Assembly: GCF_014203365.1 (NCBI RefSeq)
Contig: NZ_JACHIS010000001.1
Location: 2,356,001 to 2,420,000, forward strand
DNA: 64,000 bases
From: Actinoalloteichus hymeniacidonis
GTDB taxonomy: Bacteria; Actinomycetota; Actinomycetes; Mycobacteriales; Pseudonocardiaceae
Direction: 5' to 3'
This document shows positions 44,844 to 53,832 of this stretch, in pieces. Within the stretch, counting starts at the first letter, position 1; every line of letters starts with the position of its first letter. Under the pieces are notes generated by a model. It was not told the DNA's origin. It ran no database searches and was given only the letters and a program-made list of their open reading frames with translations. A program made the position numbers and the translations under genes.

Positions 44844-45671
44844 GTGCCCGGCGTGGGTCGCGTCGATGCTCGACAGGTGGCCGAGTTTCTCTTCCTGCTG
44901 CTCGCCGGTGCAGTGGCGGGCGCGCTGAACGCTGCGGGCGGCGGCGGAACCTTCGTCGCGTTGCCCGCGCTCGTGGCGACAGGCCTGTCCCCGGTCACCG
45001 CGAACGCCGCAGCGACCGTCGCGCTGGTGCCAGGAGCGCTGGTGAGCGCCTGGGTGTATCGGCGGGAGGTGCTGCCGATCGGCACGACCTCGACGAAAGC
45101 CCTGCTCACCGCCAGCGTCCTCGGCGGTGGCGCAGGCGCGGCGCTGCTGTTGACCCTGCCCTCCGAGTCGTTCGACGCCGCAGTGCCGTGGCTGCTCGCC
45201 TTCGCCACCATCGTGTTGGCCTTCGGCCGCCCGTTGTCCGCCAAACTGAGCGCGCTGCGCCAACGTCGCGCCACCGCCGGTTCCGGCTCGGTGCCCTCGG
45301 CCGCGATCATCGGCACCCGCACGATCCTGATCGGACAGTTCATCCTGGCGATCTACGGGGGATACTTCGGCGGAGCCGTAGGCATCCTGATGCTCGCCTT
45401 CTGGAGCATCGGGCTGGGCCTGGACACCGCCACCAGCAATCCGATGCGCATCGTGCAGCTGGGCGCCGTCTACCTCACCGCGACCCTCCTGTTCCTCGTC
45501 GCCTCCGACGTGCTCGCCGAACCGCTCCCACTGGCGGCCATGCTGGTAGGAGCGCTCGCAGGCGGCTATGGCGGCGCTCACCTCGTCCGTCGCCTCCCAC
45601 CCGGCGTGCTCCGAACGGTCGTGTTGACGACCGCGGTGGTCATGACAGTTCTGTATTTCCTGCGTGGGTGA
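44844..45671 (+). CDS. TauE/SafE-family anion exporter
   Basis: GTG 44844 begins a 275-aa protein with about eight membrane helices and the family marks: a Gly-rich first helix (GALNAAGGGGTFVALPAL) and its repeat (YGGYFGGAVGILMLAFW). It includes TANAAATVALVPGALVSAW and a matching LDTATSNPMRIVQLGA. TauE/SafE proteins export sulfite, sulfoacetate and similar anions. It is likely controlled by the divergent LysR protein. Confidence 0.9.
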   Translation: MPGVGRVDARQVAEFLFLLLAGAVAGALNAAGGGGTFVALPALVATGLSPVTANAAATVALVPGALVSAWVYRREVLPIGTTSTKALLTASVLGGGAGAALLLTLPSESFDAAVPWLLAFATIVLAFGRPLSAKLSALRQRRATAGSGSVPSAAIIGTRTILIGQFILAIYGGYFGGAVGILMLAFWSIGLGLDTATSNPMRIVQLGAVYLTATLLFLVASDVLAEPLPLAAMLVGALAGGYGGAHLVRRLPPGVLRTVVLTTAVVMTVLYFLRG

Positions 45672-45807
45672 CGGTTTATCCGTTGCGGGCCGGTCAATTG
45701 CTGTACAGAATCCCGGGCCGGATACTTCCGGAGTGTCCGTATTGGGCGCACCAGCTCGCTGCGCGATTTACCTTGTCGTGTCGGGGCCTCTCCTAGGCTT
45801 CGCGCCC

Positions 45808-46419
45808 GTGTCTTCGCCTTTGAGCCTTGTCCAATCCAGTCGGATTCCCTCTGAGTCGCCGATCCTGGACTTCGACCTCGTCGTTCACGATGGACGGATC
45901 CTATTGGTCTGCGCGGACTTCAGCGGCGCGGTATTCAGCTGGGATCCGATTGCGGACGAGTGGACCGGTCATCAGCTGGACAATCCCTGGGAACCCGGCG
46001 GGTACGAGTTCGGCGACGTCATGGCGATCGGCGCTCAGGTGGTGGGCGGTCGGATCGTGGTCGGTGGGGGAGGTGAGCACCAATCGCTCGCGCAGTGGGA
46101 TCTCGAAACCGGGCGGGTCCGGGTGCACGCCGATCCCGACTTCGGCGGAACGGCCACGGTGATCAGTGCTCAGCTTGATGGGCGCTCCTTATTCGTCAGT
46201 GGTGACAGCAGCGTGCCCGCTCCGGTTCGGGTATGGGATGCGTCGGACCAGGACGAACTCACCGAAGGCGGCGACATCGACAGCTACGCCGAGGACATGG
46301 AGCTGTCCGGGCATCTCGACGGTGTCGGCGGGCTGGCAACGGGCACGATCGATGGCAAGCCGTTGATCGTCTCCGGAAGCTGGGACTGTGGCGTGCGGGG
46401 GTGGGAAATTCGGTCGTGA
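45808..46419 (+). CDS. WD40-repeat-like protein
   Basis: GTG 45808 is chosen; earlier in-frame codons read poorly. The 203-aa protein has four to five imperfect WD blades (ILLVCADFSGAVFSWDP, SLAQWDLETGRVRV, VRVWDASDQDEL, LIVSGSWDCGVRGWEI). Such short arrays give only part of a seven-blade propeller, so it may pair with another protein or be truncated. Function unknown. Confidence 0.65.
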   Translation: MSSPLSLVQSSRIPSESPILDFDLVVHDGRILLVCADFSGAVFSWDPIADEWTGHQLDNPWEPGGYEFGDVMAIGAQVVGGRIVVGGGGEHQSLAQWDLETGRVRVHADPDFGGTATVISAQLDGRSLFVSGDSSVPAPVRVWDASDQDELTEGGDIDSYAEDMELSGHLDGVGGLATGTIDGKPLIVSGSWDCGVRGWEIRS

Positions 46420-46444
46420 ACGGCGACGACCGGATCGTGTCGTG

Positions 46445-46897
46445 TCAGGGCTGCCTCGGGTGATCGGTGGTCGAGCGGAACTGCTTGACGAAACGCCGTT
46501 GCCAGGGTGTCTCGACGGCGTGCCGGGAATAATGCTTGCGGACATAATCGACCGCTTCGGCCGCCGGCACACCGTCGAGTACGGCTAGGCAGGCCAACGC
46601 GGTTCCGGTGCGGCCACGGCCGCCCCCGCAGGCGACCTCCACTCGGTCGGTCTCGGCCCGCTCCCACGCCGTCCGCAACGCCTCGACCGCCTCATCGCGG
46701 TCCGACGGCAGCCAGAAGTCGGGCCACCGCAACCAGCGGTGCTCCCATTCGACCTGCGGTGGCGGGTGACCCAACAGGTACAGGCCATAGGTGGGTTCGG
46801 GACCCGGCGGAGCGGGCTTACGTAGGCCTCGTCCTCGGATCAGTCGGCCCGATGGCAGTTGCAGCACGCCATCGCCGGGTTTCCACGAAGAGATCAT
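46445..46897 (-). CDS. Protein-tyrosine/dual-specificity phosphatase
   Basis: The 150-aa protein has the P-loop VACGGGRGRTGTALACLAV (Cys near residue 89, CX5R then T) and an acid-bearing loop (WLRWPDFWLPSDRDEA). The usual His before Cys is replaced by Ala. The small size fits actinobacterial tyrosine-phosphatase-like proteins. It converges with the WD40 gene. Confidence 0.85.
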   Translation of the reverse strand: MISSWKPGDGVLQLPSGRLIRGRGLRKPAPPGPEPTYGLYLLGHPPPQVEWEHRWLRWPDFWLPSDRDEAVEALRTAWERAETDRVEVACGGGRGRTGTALACLAVLDGVPAAEAVDYVRKHYSRHAVETPWQRRFVKQFRSTTDHPRQP

Positions 46898-46914
46898 CTT
46901 CGAACGCTACCGTG

Positions 46915-48318
46915 TCACCGACTCGGTTCGGTGGGATTCGCCTGCTGCTCGGCGGCGACAATCGCCGAGGTGGTCACGCCCCGCATGCCGATCAACTTCG
47001 CCAGCAGCACGATCGTCATGACCAGGAACACCGTGGAGAGTCCGAAGAGCTGCGCGAGTATTCCGCCCATGGCCGCGCCCAGCGGCATGGTTCCCCAGGC
47101 GAGAAGTCGGTAGCCGCTGTTGACTCGGCCGAGTAGGTGATCGGGGACGATCCGCTGCCGCAGCGACACGGTGAGCACGTTCCAGATCATGGTGGCCGCA
47201 CCACCGAGGAAGAACGCTGCGGCGATGAGGATGAGATCGGTGGTCACCACCAGGACCCCGAATTGGATCGCGCCACACAGAATGGTGGCCGCGAGCGTCC
47301 AGCCTCGGTCGAAGGTGCGTTCCACCCACTCGGCGATGAAGGAGCCTGCCAACCCGCCTGCGGCCGTTGCGGTCATCAACAGTCCGAAGGCCGGGGCGGA
47401 CAGGCCCAGGGCCGACTCGGGACCGACGGCGTAGAGGACGAGGACGGCGAACACGGCGTTGGCGGCGAAGTTGTGCATGCCGACCAGCACGGCGAGCGTG
47501 CGCAGCAGCCGTCGATTCCAGAGGAAACGCAGTCCCTCCGCGATGTCGGCGCGCATCGTCGTCTGCTTCGTCCGCGCGACGCGGAAACGACCGCGCACCA
47601 GTAAGAGCGCCGCCACCGCAGCCGCCCACAAACCCACCGGCGCCGCGAATGCCACGGCCGCACCCGCGACGGCGAGCACGCCCGCCAGCGGCGGGCCGAC
47701 GAACTCGTTGGTCGTCAGCTCGGCGGCATACAGCCTGCCGTTGGCGCGCGGCAGCTGATCACGCCGCACCACCTGCGGCATGATCGACTGCGCCGAGGTG
47801 TCGTAGATCGTCTCGGTGATGCCGATGCACAGCGCGATCGCGTAGAGCACCCAGATCGAGCCGACATCGAAGACGATCGACACCACCAAACCGGCCAGCA
47901 CGGTGACCCGGACGAGATTGGCGCCGATCATCGCGCGCCGTCGGTCGAGCCGGTCGGCCAGCGCGCCCGCCGGGAGCGCGAAGAACAGCCACGGCAGCGT
48001 CAGTGCCACGGTGAGCCCCGCGATCAAGGTCGGGGAGCGGGTCAACTGGACCGCGACCAGCGGCAACGCGATCTTGAGGATGCCGTCGGCCAGGTTCGAC
48101 AGGCTCGATGAGGTCCACAACCACCAGAAGGACGAGCCCAGTGAGCCTGCGGGTACGGGCTTGCCGCGCTCGCCGGAAGGTTCTGAGGCCGATCCGGAGA
48201 CCTCGGTCCGTCGGGGAACAGCTTCGGTCGTCGTCCCCGGGGGCGACTGTGCATCGGGGCGCGTTGCGGGAGCCGAGTGCCCCGCGTTGTCTGCCGTCAT
48301 TGGTGGAGAATTGCACAT
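46915..48318 (-). CDS. MFS exporter (EntS/macrolide-efflux type)
   Basis: The 467-aa protein (ATG 48318; 48300 and 48336 are alternatives) has 12 helices. It shows the MFS_3 marks SSLSNLADGILKIALPLVAV, ALPAGALADRLDRRRAMIGA, YDTSAQSIMPQVVRRDQLPRANGRL and HLLGRVNSGYRLLAWGTMPL. This group exports siderophores, macrolides and other drugs. Its divergent ArsR-like regulator (48376) most likely senses the cargo. Confidence 0.9.
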   Translation of the reverse strand: MCNSPPMTADNAGHSAPATRPDAQSPPGTTTEAVPRRTEVSGSASEPSGERGKPVPAGSLGSSFWWLWTSSSLSNLADGILKIALPLVAVQLTRSPTLIAGLTVALTLPWLFFALPAGALADRLDRRRAMIGANLVRVTVLAGLVVSIVFDVGSIWVLYAIALCIGITETIYDTSAQSIMPQVVRRDQLPRANGRLYAAELTTNEFVGPPLAGVLAVAGAAVAFAAPVGLWAAAVAALLLVRGRFRVARTKQTTMRADIAEGLRFLWNRRLLRTLAVLVGMHNFAANAVFAVLVLYAVGPESALGLSAPAFGLLMTATAAGGLAGSFIAEWVERTFDRGWTLAATILCGAIQFGVLVVTTDLILIAAAFFLGGAATMIWNVLTVSLRQRIVPDHLLGRVNSGYRLLAWGTMPLGAAMGGILAQLFGLSTVFLVMTIVLLAKLIGMRGVTTSAIVAAEQQANPTEPSR

Positions 48319-48334
48319 CGATTGAGAAAACTCC

Positions 48335-48345
48335 ATCGATTCGAT
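48335..48345. promoter_or_regulatory. Candidate ArsR-type operator ATCGATTCGAT
   Basis: An 11-base perfect inverted repeat (ATCGA-T-TCGAT) lies between the divergent MFS and ArsR-like genes, 31 bases before the regulator start. Confidence 0.45.
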
Positions 48346-48375
48346 ATTTCGCCTGTCGAGCTTTAACGTTCGTCC

Positions 48376-48939
48376 ATGCGCGATGAGTCGACCGAGGTGT
48401 CCCCGGACGAATCCCATCCCGGACCCGGTCGGCGCCGCCCCGCGACCGACCGCGAGGTGAAGGCGTTGGGCCATCCACTCCGGCTACGCATCCTGCGGCT
48501 GTGTGGGCAGCGGGACCTGACGAACAAACAGCTCGCCGACCGGCTCGACCGCGACCCCGGAACGGTGCTCTACCACGTCCGACAGCTCGTCGAGGCGGGC
48601 TTGTTGGAGCCCGCGCCCGTGCGCACCGGCGAGAGCGGCGCTCTGGAGAAGCCCTACCGTTTCAGCGGGCACACCTGGTGGCTGGATGGGCCGCTCACGG
48701 ATGTCGAACCGACGTCCCGCTACGCACCCATCCAGGCATTCCAGGAAGAACTACGGGAGGCAGGCCCCGACTCGGTCGAGGTGTACGCGCGGTTCGCGTT
48801 CCATCTCGGGCAACGCGACCGCGAGGAGTTGGACCGGCGAATCCAGGCGGTTCTGGACGAGTTCGTCGAGACCGATGCCCAGCGTCGTGATCAGCCGCTC
48901 TACAACGGCATCATGATTCTGCACCGAATGCCGGACTGA
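48376..48939 (+). CDS. ArsR-like winged-helix regulator
   Basis: The 187-aa protein has an ArsR-type DNA-binding domain (REVKALGHPLRLRILRLCGQRDLTNKQLADRLDRDPGTVLYHVRQLVEAGLLEP). A C-terminal helical part carries an YRFSGHTWWLDGP segment but no metal-binding Cys cluster. Proteins of this type beside MFS exporters act as drug-responsive repressors. Confidence 0.9.
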   Translation: MRDESTEVSPDESHPGPGRRRPATDREVKALGHPLRLRILRLCGQRDLTNKQLADRLDRDPGTVLYHVRQLVEAGLLEPAPVRTGESGALEKPYRFSGHTWWLDGPLTDVEPTSRYAPIQAFQEELREAGPDSVEVYARFAFHLGQRDREELDRRIQAVLDEFVETDAQRRDQPLYNGIMILHRMPD

Positions 48940-48972
48940 GAGCGAAGAGCCGGCGAACCAGGTCACCGACCA

Positions 48973-50112
48973 TCAACCGCGCAGCGGTCGGAAGAAGGTC
49001 CGCATCCGGTCGGCGAGCAGGTCCGGCGTCTCCTTGCCCGCGAAGTGACCGCCGCTGGGCAGTTCCTCCCACACCCGGATGTCCCGGTAGGTCCTGGCCG
49101 CATAGGACTGCGGGAACCCGGTCTCACCCGGGTGCACCGCGACGCCCACCGGCACCTCGATCTCCGGAATCGAGGTGTCCCAGCGGTGGTCGCAGTAGGG
49201 CTGGAACGAGGAGCCGATCGTCTCGGTGACCCAATAGAGCATCACCGTGGTGAGCACCTCGTCACGAGTCCACGAGCTCTCGAACTCGCCGCTCCAACCA
49301 CGGAACTTCTCGACGAGCCACGCCGCGAGCCCGGCAGGCGAGTCGTTCAACGTGGCGGCCAGCGTGTCCGGCTTCGACGCCTGTAGTGCGCTGTAGGCGG
49401 TCTCGCCCTTCCACTTCTCCGCGAGCCGGGTGGTGAACGCGACCTCGGCCGCACTCAGATCTTGTTTGCGCTCGTCGGGGGCGAACGCGGCGTGGGTGGC
49501 GAACAGGCCGAGCACCTGCTCGGGATAGCGCGCCGCGAGCCAATCGCTGATCGGGGCGCCGACATCCTCGCCGTAGGTCGCATAACGGTCGTAACCGAGC
49601 ACCTCGGTCATCAGGGTGTGCCACCGAGCGGCGACCACCCGGGGGACGAACGGCTCGTCCCGCATCGGCTCCGAGAACCCGAACCCCGGCAGGGACGGGA
49701 TCACCACATCGAAGGCGTCGCCCGGTTGCCCGCCATGCGCGGCGGGATCGGCGAGCCGGGCGCCCAACGCAAGTAGCTCGATGAAGGAATACGGCCACCC
49801 ATGGCTGAGTATCACCGGAATCGGCTGCGCATCATCGGGCGTCGGCTTGGCCCGCAGATAGACGAAGTGGACGGTTTCTCCGGCGACGTCCGCAGTGAAC
49901 TGCGGAAACGAGTTCAGCTGGCTCTCCCGCGCGCGCCAGTCGAAATCGGTTGCCCAATACTCGATGAGATCACGCAGGTAGTCCGGCGCGGTCCCCACGC
50001 CCCAGGCCGTCGGTTCCTGCTGCCGCACCGGCCGGGCGAATCGCGTCTGCCCAAGCCGTCGGCGGAGATCGGCGAGAGCGCTGTCGGACACGGCGATGCG
50101 GAAGGGTTCCAT
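48973..50112 (-). CDS. Epoxide hydrolase with EHN domain
   Basis: ATG 50112 starts a 379-aa protein with the EHN N-terminal domain (FRIAVSDSALADLRRRLGQTRFA, YWATDFDWRARESQLNSFPQF) and an alpha/beta-hydrolase domain: VILSHGWPYSFIE, IPSLPGFGFSEP, Asp nucleophile in YGEDVGAPI and His in LPSGGHFAGKE. It hydrolyses epoxides to diols in the microsomal-epoxide-hydrolase manner. There is no signal peptide. It is transcribed downstream of the DUF4097-like gene, 149 bases away. Confidence 0.9.
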   Translation of the reverse strand: MEPFRIAVSDSALADLRRRLGQTRFARPVRQQEPTAWGVGTAPDYLRDLIEYWATDFDWRARESQLNSFPQFTADVAGETVHFVYLRAKPTPDDAQPIPVILSHGWPYSFIELLALGARLADPAAHGGQPGDAFDVVIPSLPGFGFSEPMRDEPFVPRVVAARWHTLMTEVLGYDRYATYGEDVGAPISDWLAARYPEQVLGLFATHAAFAPDERKQDLSAAEVAFTTRLAEKWKGETAYSALQASKPDTLAATLNDSPAGLAAWLVEKFRGWSGEFESSWTRDEVLTTVMLYWVTETIGSSFQPYCDHRWDTSIPEIEVPVGVAVHPGETGFPQSYAARTYRDIRVWEELPSGGHFAGKETPDLLADRMRTFFRPLRG

Positions 50113-50261
50113 CGGCGCAACGTACTCATCCCGACCGACAAGGAATCGGTGTTCTCCCTGGTCCGTGTCCGACACCGACCGTGGCTGTCGGCCTGCATCC
50201 GACCGCGTCTTTCGGACTCCGAACGGTCGGATGCCACGACCACAGCCACGGCTCGCGGGAC

Positions 50262-51101
50262 TCACGCGCGGCAGATCTTGATGTCGCCCAAGGCGGTGCG
50301 GGCCTTGATCTCGACCCGATCATCGGATTCGGCCGGACCGGCGACCGCGTCGAGCCGGTTGTCGACCCGGCCCAGCTTGGACCGGGCGTCGACGAGGGCT
50401 GCCGTGCCCGACCGGATTCCGACATCGATTCCGCCGACCGCGGTGCTCAGCACAACCGACCCGCTGGCGACCTCGCCGACCTGGATGCTGCCGTTCGCGG
50501 TCTTGGCACCCACGCTGCGGTGCGCGCGATCGATGGTGATGGCGCCATTGGTCGCATTGACCCGCAGATCGCCGGTCACGGCACCGACCCGGGACGCGCC
50601 GTTGGAGTTCTTGATGGTGGCCGGGCCATCGACGTCGTCGACCCGCACGCTTCCCGAGCCTGCTTTGACCTCGCAACGGCCCACCACGCGTTCCACGGTC
50701 ACGTTGCCTGCGTGACTCGTCAATTGCAGTGCGGCCGTCTGTTCGAGGTGGATGTCGCCGACGTCCGAGGTGAACTCGCAGTCGCCGAGCGGTCCCTGAC
50801 TCCGGAAGGTCACCACGGACGCATCCGCGCGGACGCCCGAGCCTGTGGGTAACTCGACGCGCAGGTCGATCGAGCCGGGCTTGCCGAGGAAACCACGTTG
50901 TCTGGGAGTGATGATCGTGAGTCTGCCGTCGGTGTAGTCGACCCTGGTCTGTGCTGCGGCGGTCACGTCGGCGGAGCGGGTGGCGTCGCTGGGTTGCACG
51001 TCGACGACGGTGTCGGTGCGGTCACTCGCGATGATCCGCGCTTCGCCGACGACGAGTTCGAAGCGGGCGAGAATCGGTTGCGGGGTGGCGAAAGTAGGCA
51101 T
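50262..51101 (-). CDS. DUF4097-like beta-helix protein
   Basis: ATG 51101 gives 279 aa made of repeating short beta strands with DG/NG turns (VEVRVVGR-like VERVVGRCEVKAGSGSVRVDDVDG, NSNGASRVGAVTGDLRVNATNGAITIDRAH, KTANGSIQVGEVASGS). This is the pattern of DUF4097/adhesin-type beta-helix proteins. ATG 51125 is an alternative start. It follows the HicB-like gene with 131 bases between and is very likely in the same transcript, a pairing I know from other actinomycetes. Function unknown. Confidence 0.8.
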   Translation of the reverse strand: MPTFATPQPILARFELVVGEARIIASDRTDTVVDVQPSDATRSADVTAAAQTRVDYTDGRLTIITPRQRGFLGKPGSIDLRVELPTGSGVRADASVVTFRSQGPLGDCEFTSDVGDIHLEQTAALQLTSHAGNVTVERVVGRCEVKAGSGSVRVDDVDGPATIKNSNGASRVGAVTGDLRVNATNGAITIDRAHRSVGAKTANGSIQVGEVASGSVVLSTAVGGIDVGIRSGTAALVDARSKLGRVDNRLDAVAGPAESDDRVEIKARTALGDIKICRA

Positions 51102-51232
51102 GGCTGAGCCCTTCTCGTGAGTCATAAGGATGTTTCACCTGGTCAGGCCAGTGTGAGTCGAGGTGGGGGCCCGGTGAGACGAGGCGCCCGCGTCAGGCGA
51201 CCGGGTGATGTGGACCTGGCGGCGGCCGGGTG

Positions 51233-51763
51233 TTACCGCACCCAACCGGTGTAGTGCCCGCCGAGCGGGCCGCGTCGCCCGGCCTGCGAGCGCCTCGGTT
51301 CGTCGAGATCGAGTGTTCTCGTGGTGGCCCGGACGAGCCACGCGTTGACCGAGAGGCGTTCCCGCCCGGCTGCCTCCTCGATGCGTGCCTTGAGGTGTTC
51401 CGGCGGTCGGAAATTGATCCGGGCTGCGGGACCCTCGTCGGTGGGCGAGGAGCCCGCGCGTGCCCCATCGTCCGGTGCGGGGAGGTCGTCGATCTCGGGA
51501 GCTTCGAAGGCGGCTTCGGCTGGCGCCGGTGTCACGACGAACTCGGGATCTCTGCCCCGGAGCCGGACGTCGACCGATCCGGGCGCCAGATCGCGGGTGA
51601 TCTCGTTCGCCGCCGTCGACAGCGCTTCGAGCAGCGTGAGTCGGACTGCGGAATCGAGCGGCGCCATGAGACGTTCGGCCAGCACTCGGGCGTCCTCGCC
51701 GCTGGCCTCCGCTGCCGTGGCCAACTCCAAGCGAAGCCGCTCGACGAACGAGTTGAGTTCCAT
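51233..51763 (-). CDS. HicB-like (ribbon-helix-helix) antitoxin-family protein
   Basis: ATG 51763 gives 176 aa. Residues 1-60 are helical (MELNSFVERLRLELATAAEA). The C-terminus from about 115 is a ribbon-helix-helix module (ARINFRPPEHLKARIEEAAGRERLSVNAWLVRATTRTL), as in HicB-type DNA-binding domains. No HicA toxin is next to it. The promoter holds dense inverted and direct repeats (51761-51833), so it likely represses its own transcript with the DUF4097-like gene. Confidence 0.82.
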   Translation of the reverse strand: MELNSFVERLRLELATAAEASGEDARVLAERLMAPLDSAVRLTLLEALSTAANEITRDLAPGSVDVRLRGRDPEFVVTPAPAEAAFEAPEIDDLPAPDDGARAGSSPTDEGPAARINFRPPEHLKARIEEAAGRERLSVNAWLVRATTRTLDLDEPRRSQAGRRGPLGGHYTGWVR

Positions 51764-51833
51764 GACGCCATCATGGCACCGCGATGGCGTCATGGCAAGG
51801 AATTCGCGTCAGATTGGCGCCATATTGGCGCCA
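51761..51833. promoter_or_regulatory. Operator cluster of the HicB-like gene
   Basis: CATGACGCCATC (51761-51772) and GATGGCGTCATG (51783-51794) form a perfect 12-base inverted repeat that begins at the start codon. Two TTGGCGCCA sites (51814-51822 and 51825-51833), each containing palindromic TGGCGCCA, sit 11 bases apart, one helical turn. Confidence 0.7.
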
Positions 51834-51851
51834 CGACGGCATCGGGCGGCG

Positions 51852-52469
51852 TTACGGTGTCTCCCGGCTGCCTCCGTAGCGAAGTCCGTCGACGAGCAGC
51901 GCCACCATGCGTTGGTTGTGCTCGATCCCTTCGCCTGTCACGGGTAGGCACAGGTGGGCGACGGCGTACAGCAACTCCTTCGGGCCGACGTCGGCGCGAA
52001 TCTCGCCGCTGGCGGCCGCGGCATCGAGCAGTGATTCGAGGGTGGGACCGAATCGCCGCATGAAGTAGCCGGGTAGGGCATCGAAAGCCGGGTCGCCCGA
52101 GTGCAGGGCGGGCGCGAGCGCGGGCTTGGCCGCGAGGAACTCGGTGTACCTGTGCAGCCACTTCGCCAGTGCGTCTGCCGGGCGGTTCGCCGCAGTCAGC
52201 GCCGGTGCTGCGTCGGCGCAGGCGTCCACCTCGTGGCGAAACACGGCCGTGACCAGGTCCGAGCGTAGTGGGAAGTGCCGGTAGAGAGTTCCGACTCCGA
52301 CGCCTGCCAGGTCGGCGATCTCCTTCGCGGGTGCGTCCACGCCTGTCGTGCCGAACACCGTCTTGGCCGCGTCGAGCAGGGCGTCGAGGTTGCGTCGCGC
52401 ATCGGCGCGCAATCGACGCGGGGCGCGCTCGGGTGTGCCCGAGTCGGTGGAGTCGGCTCCGTTCGACAT
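51852..52469 (-). CDS. TetR-family transcriptional regulator
   Basis: ATG 52469 gives 205 aa: TetR helix-turn-helix (ARRNLDALLDAAKTVFGTTG, AKEIADLAGVGVGTLYRHFPLRSDLV) and a TetR_C domain (LHRYTEFLAAKPALAPAL, LYAVAHLCLPVTGEGIEHNQRMVALLVDGLR). It is divergent from an aldo/keto reductase, with a 44-base dyad between them that should be its binding site. Confidence 0.9.
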   Translation of the reverse strand: MSNGADSTDSGTPERAPRRLRADARRNLDALLDAAKTVFGTTGVDAPAKEIADLAGVGVGTLYRHFPLRSDLVTAVFRHEVDACADAAPALTAANRPADALAKWLHRYTEFLAAKPALAPALHSGDPAFDALPGYFMRRFGPTLESLLDAAAASGEIRADVGPKELLYAVAHLCLPVTGEGIEHNQRMVALLVDGLRYGGSRETP

Positions 52470-52504
52470 CGGATCCTCGGTCAATGTCCACCCTCCACTT
52501 GCGT

Positions 52505-52548
52505 AAGTGGAAAGCTGTTCCGTATTATTCCGGAATAGCTTTCCGCTT
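52505..52548. promoter_or_regulatory. TetR operator, 44-base dyad
   Basis: AAGTGGAAAGCTGTTCCG (52505-52522) and CGGAATAGCTTTCCGCTT (52531-52548) are inverted copies matching at 16 of 18 positions. Each half is itself a GGAA-N5-TTCC palindrome, with centres 23 bases apart. It lies between the TetR and aldo/keto reductase genes. Confidence 0.8.
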
Positions 52549-52614
52549 CGGTACAGGTTACGTGCGCGGCCAGGCCGCCGCGCATCTTCGACCGCAACCC
52601 CAGGGAGAAACCGT

Positions 52615-53643
52615 ATGCAGTACCGCGTTCTCGGCCGGACCGGCATCAAGGTCAGCCCCTACGCACTCGGCACGATGATGTTGGGCGCCATCGGCAACAC
52701 CGACCACGAGGATTCGATCCGCATCGTCCACCGAGCGCTGGATGCCGGAATCAACTTCGTCGACACCGCCGACCGATACTCGCAGGGCGAGTCGGAGGAG
52801 ATCGTGGGCAAGGCGCTGAAAGGGCGGCGTGACGACGTCGTCCTGGCCACGAAGTTCTGGGGACCGATGGGAGAGGATCCCAATCGGCAGGGCGGCTCGC
52901 GACGCTGGATCATCACCGCGGTAGAGGACTCGCTGCGGCGTCTGCAGACCGACCATCTCGATCTCTACCAATTGCACCGCCCGGACCCCGACACCGACAT
53001 CGAGGAGACACTCTCCGCGCTGTCGGACCTCGTCCGCAGTGGGAAGGTCCGGGCCATCGGGTCCTCCGCGATGCCGGCCTCCGACATCGTCGAAGCCCAA
53101 TGGGTGGCGCAGCGGCGCGGCTTACAACCCTTCCGAACGGAACAACCGACCTACTCGATCCTCAACCGAGGCATCGAAGCGGAAGTACTGCCCGTTGCTC
53201 AACGCTACGGAATGGGCACGCTGGTATGGAGTCCGCTCGCGAAGGGGATGCTCACCGGACGCATCCGAAAGGGACAGCAGACCGACCTGCGCCGCGCTGC
53301 CATCTTCGACAGCTTCACCGATGAGCATCGCCTCGACGTCATCGAGCGGCTCGTTCCGCTCGCCGAAGAGGCAGGCCTGCCGATGACACATCTCGCGATG
53401 GCCTTCGCCATCGCCCATCCCGGCGTGACCAGCGCCATCATCGGACCACGCACGATGGACCATCTCGACGACCTGCTCGCGGGTGCCGAAGTCACGCTCA
53501 CCGACGAGATCCTCGATCGGATCGACGAGATCGTGCCGCCCGGAACCGACATCGGCGTGCCCGACCTGTCCGCCTACCTGCCCCCGGCTTTGCAGAACCC
53601 GGGACTGCGACGTAGGCCCGCAACCGAACGCGCCGCCTCCTGA
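52615..53643 (+). CDS. Aldo/keto reductase
   Basis: ATG 52615 follows AGGGAG. The 342-aa protein has the AKR tetrad: Asp and Tyr in FVDTADRYSQGESEEIVG, Lys in VLATKFWGPMG and His in DLYQLHRPDP. It also has NADPH-binding segments (YSILNRGIEAEVLPVAQ, SPLAKGMLTG, AIIGPRTMDHLDDLL). The group resembles YajO/general stress protein 69. It is controlled in all likelihood by the divergent TetR protein. Confidence 0.93.
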   Translation: MQYRVLGRTGIKVSPYALGTMMLGAIGNTDHEDSIRIVHRALDAGINFVDTADRYSQGESEEIVGKALKGRRDDVVLATKFWGPMGEDPNRQGGSRRWIITAVEDSLRRLQTDHLDLYQLHRPDPDTDIEETLSALSDLVRSGKVRAIGSSAMPASDIVEAQWVAQRRGLQPFRTEQPTYSILNRGIEAEVLPVAQRYGMGTLVWSPLAKGMLTGRIRKGQQTDLRRAAIFDSFTDEHRLDVIERLVPLAEEAGLPMTHLAMAFAIAHPGVTSAIIGPRTMDHLDDLLAGAEVTLTDEILDRIDEIVPPGTDIGVPDLSAYLPPALQNPGLRRRPATERAAS

Positions 53644-53655
53644 GCATCGGTTTCC

Positions 53656-53692
53656 GCCTGCGCGCCGCTGCGGCACAAGGGGCTGCGCAGGC
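53656..53692 (+). terminator. Hairpin after the aldo/keto reductase
   Basis: GCCTGCGC and GCGCAGGC form an 8-base stem with a loop of 21 bases, 13 bases after the stop. Moderate evidence. Confidence 0.4.
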
Positions 53693-53832
53693 CGAGCCGG
53701 TGCTTCCGCAGCCCATCGGCGCGGCGGCATAGCGCTCACCTCGGCGAAATGTCGCTGATGGGCGGCTCGAAGCGTTCCGAGGAGGCCCGGATCGGTCGTG
53801 GTCACCACAATCCACGATGCGAGCGCGGCGGG

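Noticed and set aside
49801-50715. Plus-strand frame of 304 codons
   Set aside because: It lies opposite the epoxide hydrolase and DUF4097-like genes and has no family resemblance.
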